64,000 nt of DNA from Mesorhizobium sp. WSM3860. GTDB lineage: Bacteria > Pseudomonadota > Alphaproteobacteria > Rhizobiales > Rhizobiaceae. The stretch is taken from NCBI RefSeq assembly GCF_002294995.1, contig NZ_NSGF01000018.1:1-64000 (forward strand), given 5' to 3'. Shown here one piece after another: positions 1-7,647 of this stretch; the first letter of the stretch is position 1, and each line of letters starts with the position of its first letter. A model generated the notes under the pieces. That model made no database searches, had not been told where the DNA came from, and was given only the letters and a program-made list of their open reading frames with translations. The translations under genes were made by a program, and so were the position numbers.

Positions 1-936
1 CTCCCGCTCCGCCATGCGCCGGGCAAACTCCGCCCGCTGCTGATGCGACCGCAGCAGGCTCCACAGGATCTCGTCCGCCTCGATCGCCTGCGCCTCCATG
101 ATCGCATCGGCGGTGAAAGCGTGCCCGGTATGGCACCGATAGCGCAGCATGTCACCGTCCTCGATCTCCCACAGCGGCCCGTGGCATTCCGGGCATGTAA
201 ACACCGACAGTTGCCCAAGTCGATCTGGTTCTTTCATGGTCGAATGCTCCTGTGCCGCGATTGCGGCCTCCAGCCTGACCGTCGGAGGGGCCGGCAACGT
301 TTCTCCGGCCGGCTCGGCCGCCAGCTTGCCCAGCAAGCCGCCGAGTTTGGCGGCGGGTTCGCAATGATCGATGTCGACATAACGCAGCGCGCTTTCCACC
401 ATGGAAGGCACCAGCGCGTCCTTGGGATGCTGGACCACCGCGAGGCCGCCGACCGCCTTGATCGCCCTCAGGCCGGCGGTGCCGTCGGAAAGCGAGCCCG
501 ACAGCAGCACCCCGATCACGCTGGCGCCATAGCTTAACGCTGCCGAACGGAACAGAGGGTCTACCGCTGGCCGGGCGAGGTTCTCGCGCGGGCCGCGGCG
601 CAGCATCATGTGATCGTCATGCAGAAGAAGATGGAAGCCGGGCGGCGCCACATAGATGTTGCCGGCCTTGAAGGACTCACCGTTCTTGGCGACGGAGACC
701 TTCAGCGCTCCCGCCCGGTCGAGAATTCCCGGCAGATAGCTGACCTGGCCGACATGAAGCACGATAAAGACGGCCGCCGGCAGATCCGCAGGCAAGTCGC
801 TTACGATCTTCTTCAGCGGCTCGACGGCACCCGCCGAGGCGCCGATGACGATGATGCAGCGGTTGCGCGCCTTGGCTCGCCGCGAGTTCATTGCGTTCTC
901 GCGGCCGGGTGACATTTCTTTGCGGAAGTTGGCCAT
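1..936 (-). CDS. CheB-type protein-glutamate methylesterase, 3' end cut by window
   Basis: Reads without a stop to the window edge, so the C-terminus is missing; 312 codons are seen. The first ~180 residues are a CheB methylesterase domain: the Ser nucleophile lies in IGASAGAVEP, the His in IVLHV, and the Asp in SDGTAGLRAIKAVGG. A zinc-ribbon-like segment follows (CPECHGPLW, then RYRCHTGHAF), and the visible end is helical. There is no N-terminal receiver domain, so this is a stand-alone CheB-like protein rather than the classic response regulator. Such proteins demethylate or deamidate chemoreceptors or act in CheB/CheR signalling fusions. The start ATG at 936 has GGGAGG about 20 bases upstream, rather far; in-frame ATGs at 915 and 891 are alternatives. 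Confidence 0.85.
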   Translation of the reverse strand, partial: MANFRKEMSPGRENAMNSRRAKARNRCIIVIGASAGAVEPLKKIVSDLPADLPAAVFIVLHVGQVSYLPGILDRAGALKVSVAKNGESFKAGNIYVAPPGFHLLLHDDHMMLRRGPRENLARPAVDPLFRSAALSYGASVIGVLLSGSLSDGTAGLRAIKAVGGLAVVQHPKDALVPSMVESALRYVDIDHCEPAAKLGGLLGKLAAEPAGETLPAPPTVRLEAAIAAQEHSTMKEPDRLGQLSVFTCPECHGPLWEIEDGDMLRYRCHTGHAFTADAIMEAQAIEADEILWSLLRSHQQRAEFARRMAERE

Positions 937-1077
937 GTCGACCTGGGTTGCGCCCCACCTCCCATAAGTCGGTCAGGCAGACTCGGTTCCATGGGGAGAC
1001 GCGGTGCGGGGGAATACCGGCCTATTTTCTTTATTAACTCACTCCGGCCTTGATGCAGACGGCGCGCGGGTCTAGCC

Positions 1078-1582
1078 GGTGTCGATCAAGGCGTTGCCGA
1101 CGAAATGTCCCAGTGTAGAGCAAGGATCCGGATTCTGTCGCTGAGCTCGGGGTAGCTCTCGATCCGGCTCAATAGGACGGCGGCTTGCTGCCGGCCGCCT
1201 CTCTCGCCAAAGACCGGGTATCGCGATGAACGGAGAGCCGTTGAGCGTAAAGCGATGTTTCGTCTTCGGGTACTTCGTTCCGGTGAACTCGAAGAAGGCC
1301 GATGCCAGCACAAGACAGTGCCTGCTGTTTGCGAACTGTCGCCCCTCCGACCGAAAATTAAACACCGGCCCGACCTTTGGACCGGAGGCGGGAAGCCGAA
1401 TGTCATCGAGGCTAGCTCGATTGCATCGCCGGCAGCGCGCATTACCGGAGCCGGGTCGTTGATGCGGATGTCATCCGAGCTTGTGGGAGGTCGAGTTCGC
1501 TCTGATGGCTCGGGACCTGCAACGCGAGCGACTCCATCATGCGTTCAGCCCAAGCGATGTGCTGCTCGTAATCGTTGCAATA
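1078..1582 (-). pseudogene. SRAP (YedK/HMCES-type) SOS-response peptidase, decayed
   Basis: Three overlapping frames together spell an SRAP protein of the type that crosslinks to abasic sites in single-stranded DNA. The N-terminal catalytic Cys region is present (CNDYEQHIAWAERMM), but the expected ATG before Cys2 reads TAT. The frame then shifts after LDLPQA to continue as DIRINDPAPVMRAAG and ELASMTFGFPPP. It shifts again to FNFRSEGR and LASAFFEFTGTKYPK, ending near PFIAIPGLWRE. The tail is degraded. A lost start plus at least two frameshifts make it non-functional. No partner gene is evident. Confidence 0.8.
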
Positions 1583-1707
1583 CCCAAACGCCGGAACGCT
1601 CGCTCTCAGCCGAACTTTCCGTTGTGGCCAGGCAATCGAGGCAGGCCCGCCGTGGCAGACAATGCGCGCGCTGCTCGGAGTGTCCAGCCGCTACCGAGGC
1701 CCGGTGG

Positions 1708-1884
1708 TTAGACCGGTTGGGCCTCGCCGGGCGCGATCTGACTATCGCGGATTGCTTGGATTTCCAGTCGGACGCGCTGCGCCCGTTCCCGCTCAATCTT
1801 GACGGCAGCCAGTATCAGCTGGCGCTCGGCGCGAAGCCGGAGCGTCTCGCTGTAGACAGACAGGAAATAGCCGGTGTCGTCCAT
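1708..1884 (-). CDS. small hypothetical protein (58 aa)
   Basis: A 58-residue frame starting MDDTGYFLSVYSETLRLRAE, rich in Arg, Glu and Leu and probably one long helix (residues 12-48). It lies between the SRAP pseudogene and the gene at 1939, on the same strand. No domain is recognised. Helical composition and position between same-strand genes suggest it is real, but no strong ribosome site was seen. Confidence 0.45.
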   Translation of the reverse strand: MDDTGYFLSVYSETLRLRAERQLILAAVKIERERAQRVRLEIQAIRDSQIAPGEAQPV

Positions 1885-1938
1885 TGTCCGAACCCACTTT
1901 GGCGACCAACGGATGGAAATGGCCTGTGTTCCACCCAG

Positions 1939-2289
1939 TTATCCGCCAACGCGGGATGCAGGCCGCTGGCAGTTGTCCGTCATTTTATCAAGACCAAGCC
2001 GCATCATCTGGGCTTCGGCAAAGTTAAAGGCTGCCACCCGCTCCCTGAATGAGCTGGTGATCGTGCCTACACCGCATTCCTCTACCACGACGCGCCATCC
2101 ATCCTTGGTTCCAGATATCGAGACCGCGTTCCCGGTGATAAGGGGGCTTAACCGGTGCGGGTCAATCAGCGGCCTGGTTTCACGCAATTTCTGACGGGAA
2201 CGGTCGATAGCTTCCCTTGTCTGGGCGACCAGCCAAAAGTCGTTGTTATAGAGTGTGCGCGGGAAGGGATTGACAGGGTCATCGGACAT
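1939..2289 (-). CDS. small hypothetical protein (116 aa)
   Basis: Starts MSDDPVNPFPRTLYNNDFW with a good GGAGG six bases before the ATG. Residues 23-40 (TREAIDRSRQKLRETRPL) resemble the helix of the small protein at 54053 (ETRRAIEQSRQLLERSR), so the two may share a helical motif. The second half (residues ~50-95) looks like a mixed alpha/beta fold. Function unknown; probably cytoplasmic, since no signal or membrane segment is seen. Confidence 0.6.
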   Translation of the reverse strand: MSDDPVNPFPRTLYNNDFWLVAQTREAIDRSRQKLRETRPLIDPHRLSPLITGNAVSISGTKDGWRVVVEECGVGTITSSFRERVAAFNFAEAQMMRLGLDKMTDNCQRPASRVGG

Positions 2290-2434
2290 AGCCGCCTCCA
2301 GTCGCAGACGGGAGCTGTCTCTCAGCCGCCCATATCCATGTTACCGGCGGTGCGCATAAACTTACAGGAACCGCGTTCGGTTCCCGACTATTTTATCAAA
2401 TTGGCTTGTGAAGACCTGATTGCTGGAAGGGCAA

Positions 2435-2465
2435 GAGACCGCTCGCGGGAGGGTCGAGCGGGCTC
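2435..2465. repeat. GAGCCCGCTCG-type hairpin repeat
   Basis: An 11-bp stem (GAGACCGCTCG with CGAGCGGGCTC) around a short G-rich loop. The same hairpin recurs at 9209-9243 and 11341-11369, and forms one end of the long repeat at 3091, 4027, 12083, 20524 and 21177. It could act as a terminator or a folded RNA boundary. Confidence 0.6.
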
Positions 2466-2603
2466 CGTCGCTGCTATCAGACGCTCGGATAGAACTAGGA
2501 CACCAACCGTGCCGCCGGGTCCATAACCGCTTACCCGTCGCGATGTTCCCCGTTCAGACAGAGAAGTCGGAGAGACTGCGCCGGCCCAACCTAGGACAGG
2601 GCG

Positions 2604-2738
2604 GACCCGGCCTGTCGCGGGTGGGTGGGGACGTAGGATCAAGCCGGGCCTCTTACCCGTTACGAGCCGGGGCAGAGATGCATTGTGCGGCGTCTTTGCA
2701 GCGAACTGACATTAATATTCTAAGGCTTAGCTAATAAA
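2604..2738. repeat. intergenic repeat B, copy 1
   Basis: About 135 bp that align with 17092-17238. The shared parts are a GACCCGGCCTG hairpin arm, TTACGAGCCGGGGCAGA, and an almost invariant AT-rich core (GACATTAATATT, CTAAGGCTTAG, CTAATAAA). Both copies lie between the 5' end of one minus-strand small gene and the 3' end of another, in the same orientation. The CTAAGGCTTAG palindrome and AT-rich core suggest a promoter or protein-binding site. Confidence 0.6.
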
Positions 2739-2824
2739 CAGCCCGCCCCGCCGTTAGATGAGCGCGTTCCACCACAGCCAACTGTGCGCCAAGGTCCCTC
2801 CTCGGCAGGCCGGGCACGCCATAT

Positions 2825-3043
2825 CTAGGCTGCATCGTGCCGCTCCGCCTTTGCCAGCAGCCGCGTCAGGTGCTGTTCGTGAAGCTCCTGCATGCTTTCG
2901 AGAAGTTCGAGGAATTCAAGCGCCTTGGTGATGGGCGATTCGAGCCGTTCCAATTGGTCTATGTGCTCCCGCTGCTGGGCGATGTGTCGTCTACCCAGGC
3001 TAACATGCCCGCGCACCATGCGGATGTCATCGGCAAGAGCCAT
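2825..3043 (-). CDS. small helical protein, IAQQREHI family (72 aa)
   Basis: Begins MALADDIRMVRGHVSLG and continues RRHIAQQREHIDQLERL, then LEFLELLESMQELHEQH. It is almost entirely helical. It belongs with the gene at 54485 (AEKHVAKGRELVERQREQI) and the frameshifted copy at 47370 (EGEQIIARQQELVSRLAAQG), a small rhizobial family of unknown function. A longer upstream start is possible, but family length favours the ATG at 3043. Confidence 0.55.
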   Translation of the reverse strand: MALADDIRMVRGHVSLGRRHIAQQREHIDQLERLESPITKALEFLELLESMQELHEQHLTRLLAKAERHDAA

Positions 3044-3090
3044 TGACGGTAACGGTATCACGCACGCCGCGTTCTTGCACTGATTCCGGC

Positions 3091-3290
3091 AAACAAGAGC
3101 CCGCTCGCCTGGGCTCCGGGGAAAATGCCCCCACGCGGCGCGGTGAACCTTGGCCGGAGACACGCGCCGCGACACCCAACGGGATGGTTGATGGAATTGT
3201 TCCCTCCCGCCGGGTGCGACCGCCTCGGCTGCATCATTTTAGTGAATAGATGCCCACCGTCCCGTTGCCTTGGGTGACAGCCATCTGTTA
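3091..3290. repeat. long hairpin-bounded repeat (LHR), copy 1, shortened
   Basis: Starts at the GAGCCCGCTCG hairpin arm and runs through GGCGCGGTGAACCTTGGCCG, CGCCGCGACACCCAACGGGA and GTTGATGGAATTGTTCCC to an AGATGCCCACC...  half hairpin. About 80 bp of the middle present in the copies at 4027 and 12083 are missing here. It lies between the 5' end of the minus gene at 2825 and the 3' end of the minus gene at 3335. Confidence 0.7.
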
Positions 3291-3334
3291 ACGGGCCTTC
3301 GCGGCGCTGCTCTGTTGGGTCGCGCTACAGCTTT

Positions 3335-3499
3335 TCAGCACCGCGCCTCGCGAAGGAGCGAAGCCGGGGCATTGCCGATCATGTCTATGAGTTCGCGCGC
3401 TCGGGCTTCGGTGATCCCAGTTTCCCGGGTTAGGAACTGCACGATCAATTGCTTGTCTGCCCGCGCGCGGTCGCTAAGAACTTGCCCGGTTTCAGCCAT
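3335..3499 (-). CDS. DUF3606-like small protein (54 aa)
   Basis: MAETGQVLSDRARADKQLIV then FLTRETGITEARARELID and SLLREARC. It is one of six local paralogues sharing the pattern RETGI(T/S)EA-A--LI--IG-----LLREA, a short helix-turn-helix-like fold resembling DUF3606. The assignment is by pattern only. Its neighbourhood (gene, hairpin, upstream repeat) is duplicated at 4318-4680. Function unknown; cytoplasmic. The start is the ATG matching the paralogue at 4536. Confidence 0.6.
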   Translation of the reverse strand: MAETGQVLSDRARADKQLIVQFLTRETGITEARARELIDMIGNAPASLLREARC

Positions 3500-3550
3500 A
3501 GGAAAAGTCCCAGTGGTCCGCAACGCGACTTGATCAATTTGGTTCCCATG

Positions 3551-3585
3551 AAAAGCCCGTCGCTAATGATCGAAAGCGGCGGGCA
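3551..3585. repeat. palindromic repeat E, partial copy
   Basis: AAAAGCCCGTCGC, loop TAATGATCGAAA, then GCGGCGGGC. A shortened relative of the copies at 4588, 34055 and (inverted) 17558. It lies directly upstream of the minus gene at 3335 and downstream of DUF768 transcription start, so it may separate transcripts. Confidence 0.6.
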
Positions 3586-3610
3586 TTTCCGGGCGGCTTT
3601 CGGGAACTAG

Positions 3611-3832
3611 CTATTCCGGTGCCCCGCCTTCGTGGTGGACGATGGCGTCGAGGATCGCCTGATAGATGCTGCCGGTGTCTTCCTCGAGTTCAGTGCTGCT
3701 GATGCCAAGCGACTTCGCGTCGGCAAACAGTTGCTGGATGAACTCGGCGACCGACAGGACGTCCGCGCTGATCATGCCCGACTGGTTGTTGGCGAGCCAT
3801 TGATGCGGGAAGTTCGTGCCGCGCGCGCTCAA
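3611..3832 (-). CDS. DUF768 family protein (73 aa)
   Basis: MSARGTNFPHQWLANNQ, then SVAEFIQQLFADAKSLGI and GSIYQAILDAIVHHEGG. It matches the protein at 21474 (MSTRGIDFLDRW and GSVFEVILEAMQHREGG), the layout of the Mesorhizobium DUF768 family. Two helical halves are joined by a Glu-rich turn. Function unknown. Its ATG overlaps the TGA of the DUF3606-like gene at 3829 (ATGA), so the two are probably translationally coupled. Confidence 0.75.
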   Translation of the reverse strand: MSARGTNFPHQWLANNQSGMISADVLSVAEFIQQLFADAKSLGISSTELEEDTGSIYQAILDAIVHHEGGAPE

Positions 3833-4011
3833 TGGCGACGCTTGAGGAATTTAGCTTCCCGCACCAGCGAATTCCAATCTGTGCCGATCGACTTGATCAG
3901 GCCCCGGGCCTCCTCCTCGGATAGGCTCGCCTCTTTTGCCAACCGGGCTGCCAAAAGATGGATGTTTTTGTCGGTGTGCGAGCCATCCGGCTTGCCGTCG
4001 CCGTCCTTCAT
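3829..4011 (-). CDS. DUF3606-like small protein (60 aa), coupled to DUF768
   Basis: MKDGDGKPDGSHTDKN, then ARLAKEASLSEEEARGLIK and WNSLVREAKFLKRRH. It differs from the protein at 11883 at about 9 of 60 positions. Its stop overlaps the DUF768 start by ATGA. The other copy keeps this stop context (CATTGAG), but what follows it is unrelated sequence, so recombination has swapped the downstream partner. The long hairpin repeat sits immediately upstream and must contain the promoter or leader. Confidence 0.65.
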   Translation of the reverse strand: MKDGDGKPDGSHTDKNIHLLAARLAKEASLSEEEARGLIKSIGTDWNSLVREAKFLKRRH

Positions 4012-4026
4012 TGCCCTTCTCCGTTG

Positions 4027-4319
4027 CAAACAAGAGCCCGCTCGCCTGAGTGGTCGAACGGGCTCCCGTGGGGAAGCGCCCCAGCGCGGCGGTGAGCCTC
4101 GTGCCGGAGACGCACGCTGCGAAACTCAACCTGTCGACTGGTGGAATGTTCCCCGATGCGATTTCGGAGGAGCTGACGCTTTGGTCCCTATGCTGAACGC
4201 CTTCGCCTCGCTGCATCACTGATAGAGCCGGGCGAGCATACGTCCCTTCGTTCGGCGGCATCAGAGAGTGAATAGATGCCCGCCATCCCGTTGCCTGGGG
4301 CGGCGGGCGTCTGTCTGTT
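4027..4319. repeat. long hairpin-bounded repeat (LHR), copy 2, full length
   Basis: About 290 bp, starting with a GAGCCCGCTCG...CGAACGGGCTC hairpin and ending with an AGATGCCCGCC...GGCGGGCGTCT hairpin. Internal blocks shared with 12083 and 21177 include GAGGAGCTGACGCTTTGGTC, GATAGAGCCGG, GTCCCTTC and GAGTGAATAGATG. Read on the minus strand, it lies between the stop of the gene at 4318 and the start of the gene at 3829. Confidence 0.75.
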
Positions 4320-4536
4320 ACCGACAGGCCTTCGCAGTGCTGCTGTCGGTGGGTCGCGCTACAGCTTTTTCAGCAACCGCGCCTCGCGAAGGAGCGAAGC
4401 CGGGGCTATTGCCCATCATGTCTACGAGTTCGCGCGCTTGGGCTTCGGTGATCCCGGTTTCTCGGGTTAGGAACTGCACGATCAATTGCTTATGTGCGCG
4501 CGCACGGTCGCTAAGCTCTTGCCCGGTTTCGGCCAT
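4318..4536 (-). CDS. DUF3606-like small protein, C-terminus frameshifted
   Basis: MAETGQELSDRARAHKQLIV, then FLTRETGITEAQARELVD: nearly identical to the protein at 3335. One extra base in AATAGCCCCGG (AATGCCCCGG in the sister copy) shifts the frame. The conserved ending SLLREARC is lost and replaced by GFAPSRGAVAEKA plus a run into the neighbouring repeat. It is probably a decaying duplicate. The expected original end is near position 4368. Confidence 0.55.
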   Translation of the reverse strand: MAETGQELSDRARAHKQLIVQFLTRETGITEAQARELVDMMGNSPGFAPSRGAVAEKAVARPTDSSTAKACR

Positions 4537-4587
4537 AGGAAAAGTCCCCAGTGGTCCGCAACGCGAGTTGACCGGTTTGGTTCCCAT

Positions 4588-4680
4588 AAAAAGCCCGTCG
4601 CGGCTAATGAGTGTAAGCGACGGGCTATTTAGGTTGCCACCGAGCGGCTGCACCCCCGAAGGGATCGACCACTCCCCTGC
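4588..4680. repeat. palindromic repeat E, copy with extended flank
   Basis: Stem AGCCCGTCGC / GCGACGGGCT (4592-4601 with 4617-4626) around the loop GGCTAATGAGTGTAA. The flank continues with TTTAGGTTGCCACCGAGCGG and AGGGATCGACCACTC. Stem, loop and flank are matched at 34055-34135 inside the prophage and, inverted, at 17558-17658. It is more than a generic terminator because the loop is conserved too. Confidence 0.7.
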
Positions 4681-4694
4681 AACTCAGGGGGCGC

Positions 4695-4925
4695 GTGACC
4701 GTGTCGATCCCGTTTTATGGGCAGCCCCGTTCCATCGTTGATCGGATCTCGGAGGTTAAGCAGGGCCAGGAGATCGAGCTGCGAGGCAACGTCACCCGCG
4801 TAGACGAAGGCAAAGTGACCATCAACATAGGCGTTCCTGTCACGGTGAATGCCGATACGGTCAGAGTGGTGACCCGTTACAAACCGCCGACAAGGAAGAC
4901 GCCGCTTGCGGACAAGGCGACGTGA
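4695..4925 (+). CDS. small beta-rich hypothetical protein (76 aa)
   Basis: GTG start, reading VTVSIPFYGQPRSIVDRIS. Residues 20-62 alternate hydrophobic and charged positions (EIELRGNVTRVDEGKVTI, then PVTVNADTVRVVTRY), like a small OB-type barrel. No family is recognised, and no membrane or signal segment is seen. The first codons overlap the flank of repeat E. Transcribed opposite to its left neighbours. Confidence 0.5.
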   Translation: MTVSIPFYGQPRSIVDRISEVKQGQEIELRGNVTRVDEGKVTINIGVPVTVNADTVRVVTRYKPPTRKTPLADKAT

Positions 4926-5227
4926 CCAAGCTGTCCGAGGCCGCCAATCATCGGACTTCCCCCGATGCAAGATGGCTGTCGGGCCGCTCTACAGCCTCAG
5001 GCTGGTGAGCGCGGCAGGGTTCTAGCCCTGGCCATAGCCCTGGCTATGTAAGTTGCCCGCCATTCGAGTGCAGAACGAAAAGAGACCAAGAGCGTGGTGA
5101 CCACCCTATAAGCCGCCGAGGAGAAAGCCGGCTCTGGTGCCCAGCCGAGTTGAGGCTCGACATTCATCTGAAACCTTATGAACGGCCCCGCGTTTGCTTC
5201 TCACGATTTCGTTACCGCGGAGGTAAG

Positions 5228-5470
5228 ATGCAAGGTGTGAAGCGGTCGCGCTGGACGGACACCTACGGCCCAGACGAGTTTGCGGCAAAGCACGGTTTGA
5301 CAACCAGGCAGGCCGAAATTGTCATTCAGAGCAATGGTCCTTCCAAGCGTAAATGCGACTTGGCAGCCGAGGCATTTAGGGCCGCGCTTAGATATTGCCG
5401 CCACTCGCGAGAAAAAGGTGCGAGAAGATCTCCTCTAGGGTCGGGAAGCAATGAAGCGCCTCAGGATTGA
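5228..5470 (+). CDS. small hypothetical protein (80 aa)
   Basis: MQGVKRSRWTDTYGPDEF, then FAAKHGLTTRQAEIVIQSNG and CDLAAEAFRAALRY. The FAAKHGLT-RQA pattern resembles the helix-turn-helix of DUF3606-like proteins, but the protein is longer and basic. The chosen ATG has GGAGG four bases upstream (GCGGAGGTAAG), which rules out the longer in-frame start at 5150. Function unknown. Confidence 0.55.
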   Translation: MQGVKRSRWTDTYGPDEFAAKHGLTTRQAEIVIQSNGPSKRKCDLAAEAFRAALRYCRHSREKGARRSPLGSGSNEAPQD

Positions 5471-5785
5471 GGTTATGTCGGGTGGAGCCGTGTGAGAGGG
5501 GCGGCGCTCTGAATGCCGGCTCTTGAAAAACCGCCGCGTCGCGAGAAGGCGCCGTCGGGTAAAGTCCGCCGTGTATCGACAGGCTTTGGAGACATCATTT
5601 GTTATTTTATGCCGGTTGAATCAATGACATGTTGAGCCAGGGCCGATCGCAACGCAGTTTGCTGACTCTATGGCCCCCTGTCCTCCGACGACCGTCGACA
5701 CACCCAGGTCCCCCGCCCCGCTCGGCGGTCGTCTTCTTGTTCCAGAGCAATGCAACAAATGTGAGCAACGACGCACCAGCGCTGC
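5471..5785. other. gene-poor gap
   Basis: About 315 bases. No frame with a convincing start, ribosome site or protein-like composition was seen on either strand. Two G+C-rich inverted segments near 5525-5555 may be remnants of hairpins. Confidence 0.4.
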
Positions 5786-6079
5786 TCAGGGCCGGAACCT
5801 TTCCGTGTGCCAGACGATCTTGCCGTCGACCTTCATGGGCTTGTGGATCACAAGCTTCCTCGGCAGATGCTCGGGGTGAACCTCGACGAGCGTCACCTTG
5901 ATCTCCGGCTTGCAGCGGCTGCAGTCGAACCTCAGGCGGAAGGGATTGGCGCCCCCGCCGTAGACCATCATGAGGTCAGCCGACCGGCAGTAGCGCACGT
6001 TCCCGCAGGCGCACTCCAGCTTCAAAAGCATGTTGTGCCGGGTCGCCTTGCCCAGCGTGTCGATCATCTCATGCGCCAT
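5786..6079 (-). CDS. Zn-ribbon-like small protein (97 aa)
   Basis: MAHEMIDTLGKATRHNMLLK opens a protein with two putative metal knuckles, ECACGNVRYC and FDCSRCKP (C-x-C and C-x2-C, residues ~24-56). A beta-rich tail follows (VTLVEVHPEHLP, KMVDGKIVWHTERFRP-like ending). Similar IDTLG-K/R-AT Zn-ribbon proteins are common in Hyphomicrobiales. Likely a cytoplasmic metal-binding protein of unknown role. Confidence 0.6.
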   Translation of the reverse strand: MAHEMIDTLGKATRHNMLLKLECACGNVRYCRSADLMMVYGGGANPFRLRFDCSRCKPEIKVTLVEVHPEHLPRKLVIHKPMKVDGKIVWHTERFRP

Positions 6080-6138
6080 GAGAACAGAAAAAGAACAAAA
6101 AACTTGAACGTCAAGCGGGCATATGGAATCTTTTTGCT

Positions 6139-6318
6139 ATGAGCGGCGAGCCGACACGCCCTGGTGAGCCTGTGCAAACGCGCGAGCGCGGGCCTCTCGG
6201 CCACGCCTGCGAGCACGAGGGTTGTGCGAAAGACGCGGGCTGGGGCTTTGCTCGCCCGAGGAAGCCATCTCACTGGTTTTGCTTTGAGCACCGTGGGGAG
6301 GGGGAACGCTACCTGTAG
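6139..6318 (+). CDS. small Cys/His-rich protein (59 aa)
   Basis: MSGEPTRPGEPVQTRERGP, then GHACEHEGCAKDAGWGF and SHWFCFEHRGEGE. Two C-x-H/C-type clusters (CEHEGC and CFEH) suggest one bound zinc. The W-GF-...HWF-CFEHR motif is typical of tiny proteins seen across Hyphomicrobiales. It precedes the gene at 6331 by 12 bases on the same strand, so the two are probably co-transcribed. Confidence 0.6.
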   Translation: MSGEPTRPGEPVQTRERGPLGHACEHEGCAKDAGWGFARPRKPSHWFCFEHRGEGERYL

Positions 6319-6330
6319 CAGAGGCACATC

Positions 6331-6626
6331 ATGATACGTGAGACGATAGCAACCGACCTGGAAGTGGCAGCCGATCAGATTGCAGAGATCTCGAGAGCCG
6401 ACCTTCAGGTGATGCTCCGCAGGGCCGCCCTAATGTTGAGGAATGTGACGGGGCTCGTGCTCGATCCGAAGGTGGAGGAAGCGCTGTCGGGCCTAGCTGC
6501 GGAAATGGGGCTGTCCAAGCCGGAGCTGGTCAGAACGATCAAGTCGGTGAATGGCTGATGGCCAACGCCTACCTGCCGGTGCCCTACGCGCTGGACGACG
6601 AGAGTGCGGTCGAAGGTAACGCCTGA
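6331..6626 (+). CDS. ribbon-helix-helix-like small protein with frameshifted C-terminus
   Basis: The intact frame (6331-6558) reads MIRETIATDLEVAADQ and LRRAALMLRNVTGLVL, then an RHH-like block KVEEALSGLAAEMGLSK and ELVRTIKSVNG. One base out of frame, the sequence goes on as EWLMANAYLPVPYALDDES and stops at 6626. That is the natural continuation after ELVRTI, so a single-base loss near 6543 seems to have cut the second RHH helix. If the shift is real, DNA binding may be impaired. Confidence 0.55.
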
Positions 6627-6707
6627 CCCGCCGTCCAATCATCACCTCGGACGTTCACTTCTATCCGTTGGTCGCCCGCTCTCAAGTTCACGTGCTGTCT
6701 TCGGCAT

Positions 6708-7001
6708 TCAACCGTGATGGAACTTCGGCTTTGGCTCGGTACCCTCAAATTCGACGCCGACGCGGTCATTCTTTCGCCAACGAACGACAGCTTTGTAAGC
6801 GATCCCGTCGACGGGAACGTAGAGCAGAAAGCGTGCTGGGATCTGAATGTCTGCGGCTACCTTCAGTTCGGCTCCTTGGGAGTGCTGATTGCGTAGAGAG
6901 CAGCTGATTTCCGAGTTTCGGAAACCAGTGATGATCGTTGCGCCCTTCAGCACGCGCGGGCGGTGTTCTCGACGGGGACCGTCTGGAGGTGGGGATTCCA
7001 T
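6708..7001 (-). CDS. PilZ domain protein (97 aa)
   Basis: Begins MESPPPDGPRREHRPRVLKG, with the RxxxR c-di-GMP motif as RREHR-PR at residues 9-16. A six-stranded barrel pattern follows: SCSLRNQHSQGAELKV fills the usual NxSxxG region (here N-SQGAEL), and VGVEFEG closes the barrel. It is a single-domain PilZ protein, presumed to sense cyclic di-GMP. The changed second motif means binding is inferred, not certain. Confidence 0.75.
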   Translation of the reverse strand: MESPPPDGPRREHRPRVLKGATIITGFRNSEISCSLRNQHSQGAELKVAADIQIPARFLLYVPVDGIAYKAVVRWRKNDRVGVEFEGTEPKPKFHHG

Positions 7002-7647
7002 AGGCCTATAACGTGAACGGGCTTCCAGCGCTCCGTCCAGTCACAAATAGGGCAGGACGGGATGGCAAACAGAAGGGCCCGGAAGCCGAAGCCTCCGGGC
7101 CGGATCCATGGAGTAATTTAGGTGACGCAGGTCACTCTAACTCGCGATCCGGTTCAAATGCACATCACACATTCGCGATTGCTAAAAAGCCCGGCCACCG
7201 AAGCAGCCGGGCCAAAAGAGAACCCCAACTTGGAGAGTTCAGGTGTGTGGCGTCATTGTATGCTGGAAGCTGGTTGTGCGCCACAAACGCGGGGTTGCCG
7301 CGCCCGGCGGGCGTCGAGTTTATCCCGGACAACGGCGGCGGCGCTGGCGTGAGGCTGTGAAACCCCGGAGATAGGCACGTCTCTGAGAATTTCGCTCTCA
7401 ATGACAGCCCTTGATCAGCACTTTAGCTCTCGCTAAGACGGCGATCGGGGTGAGCGAAGCGCGGACTTCAGGAAAAACACATGCGCTGCATGCCAGGGAA
7501 GTGGCAGGGTATTCATGTGCAACAAATGGAAGCAGTCTACCGGCACGTGCTGCCCGGCCGGGACACATCGCCAGGGATGCTCTGGGGTGACGGTGACATG
7601 CAGCAGCTGCCATGGGTCTGGGATCCGAAACGCACGCCCTAGAAACC
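7002..7647. other. gene-poor gap with two terminator-like hairpins
   Basis: No convincing gene. Hairpin 1 at 7076-7101 (GGCCCGGA / TCCGGGCC) and hairpin 2 at 7189-7212 (GCCCGGC / GCCGGGC, flanked by AAAA on both sides) look like bidirectional terminators. Both have a central GAAGC in the loop. Open frames over 7400-7700 are low-complexity Cys/Arg-rich readings without ribosome sites. Confidence 0.45.

Noticed and set aside
6064..6327. An 87-codon minus-strand frame between the Zn-ribbon gene and the RHH gene
   Set aside because: The plus-strand 59-codon gene over the same bases has Cys/His motifs; the minus frame has none and is Arg/Leu shadow.
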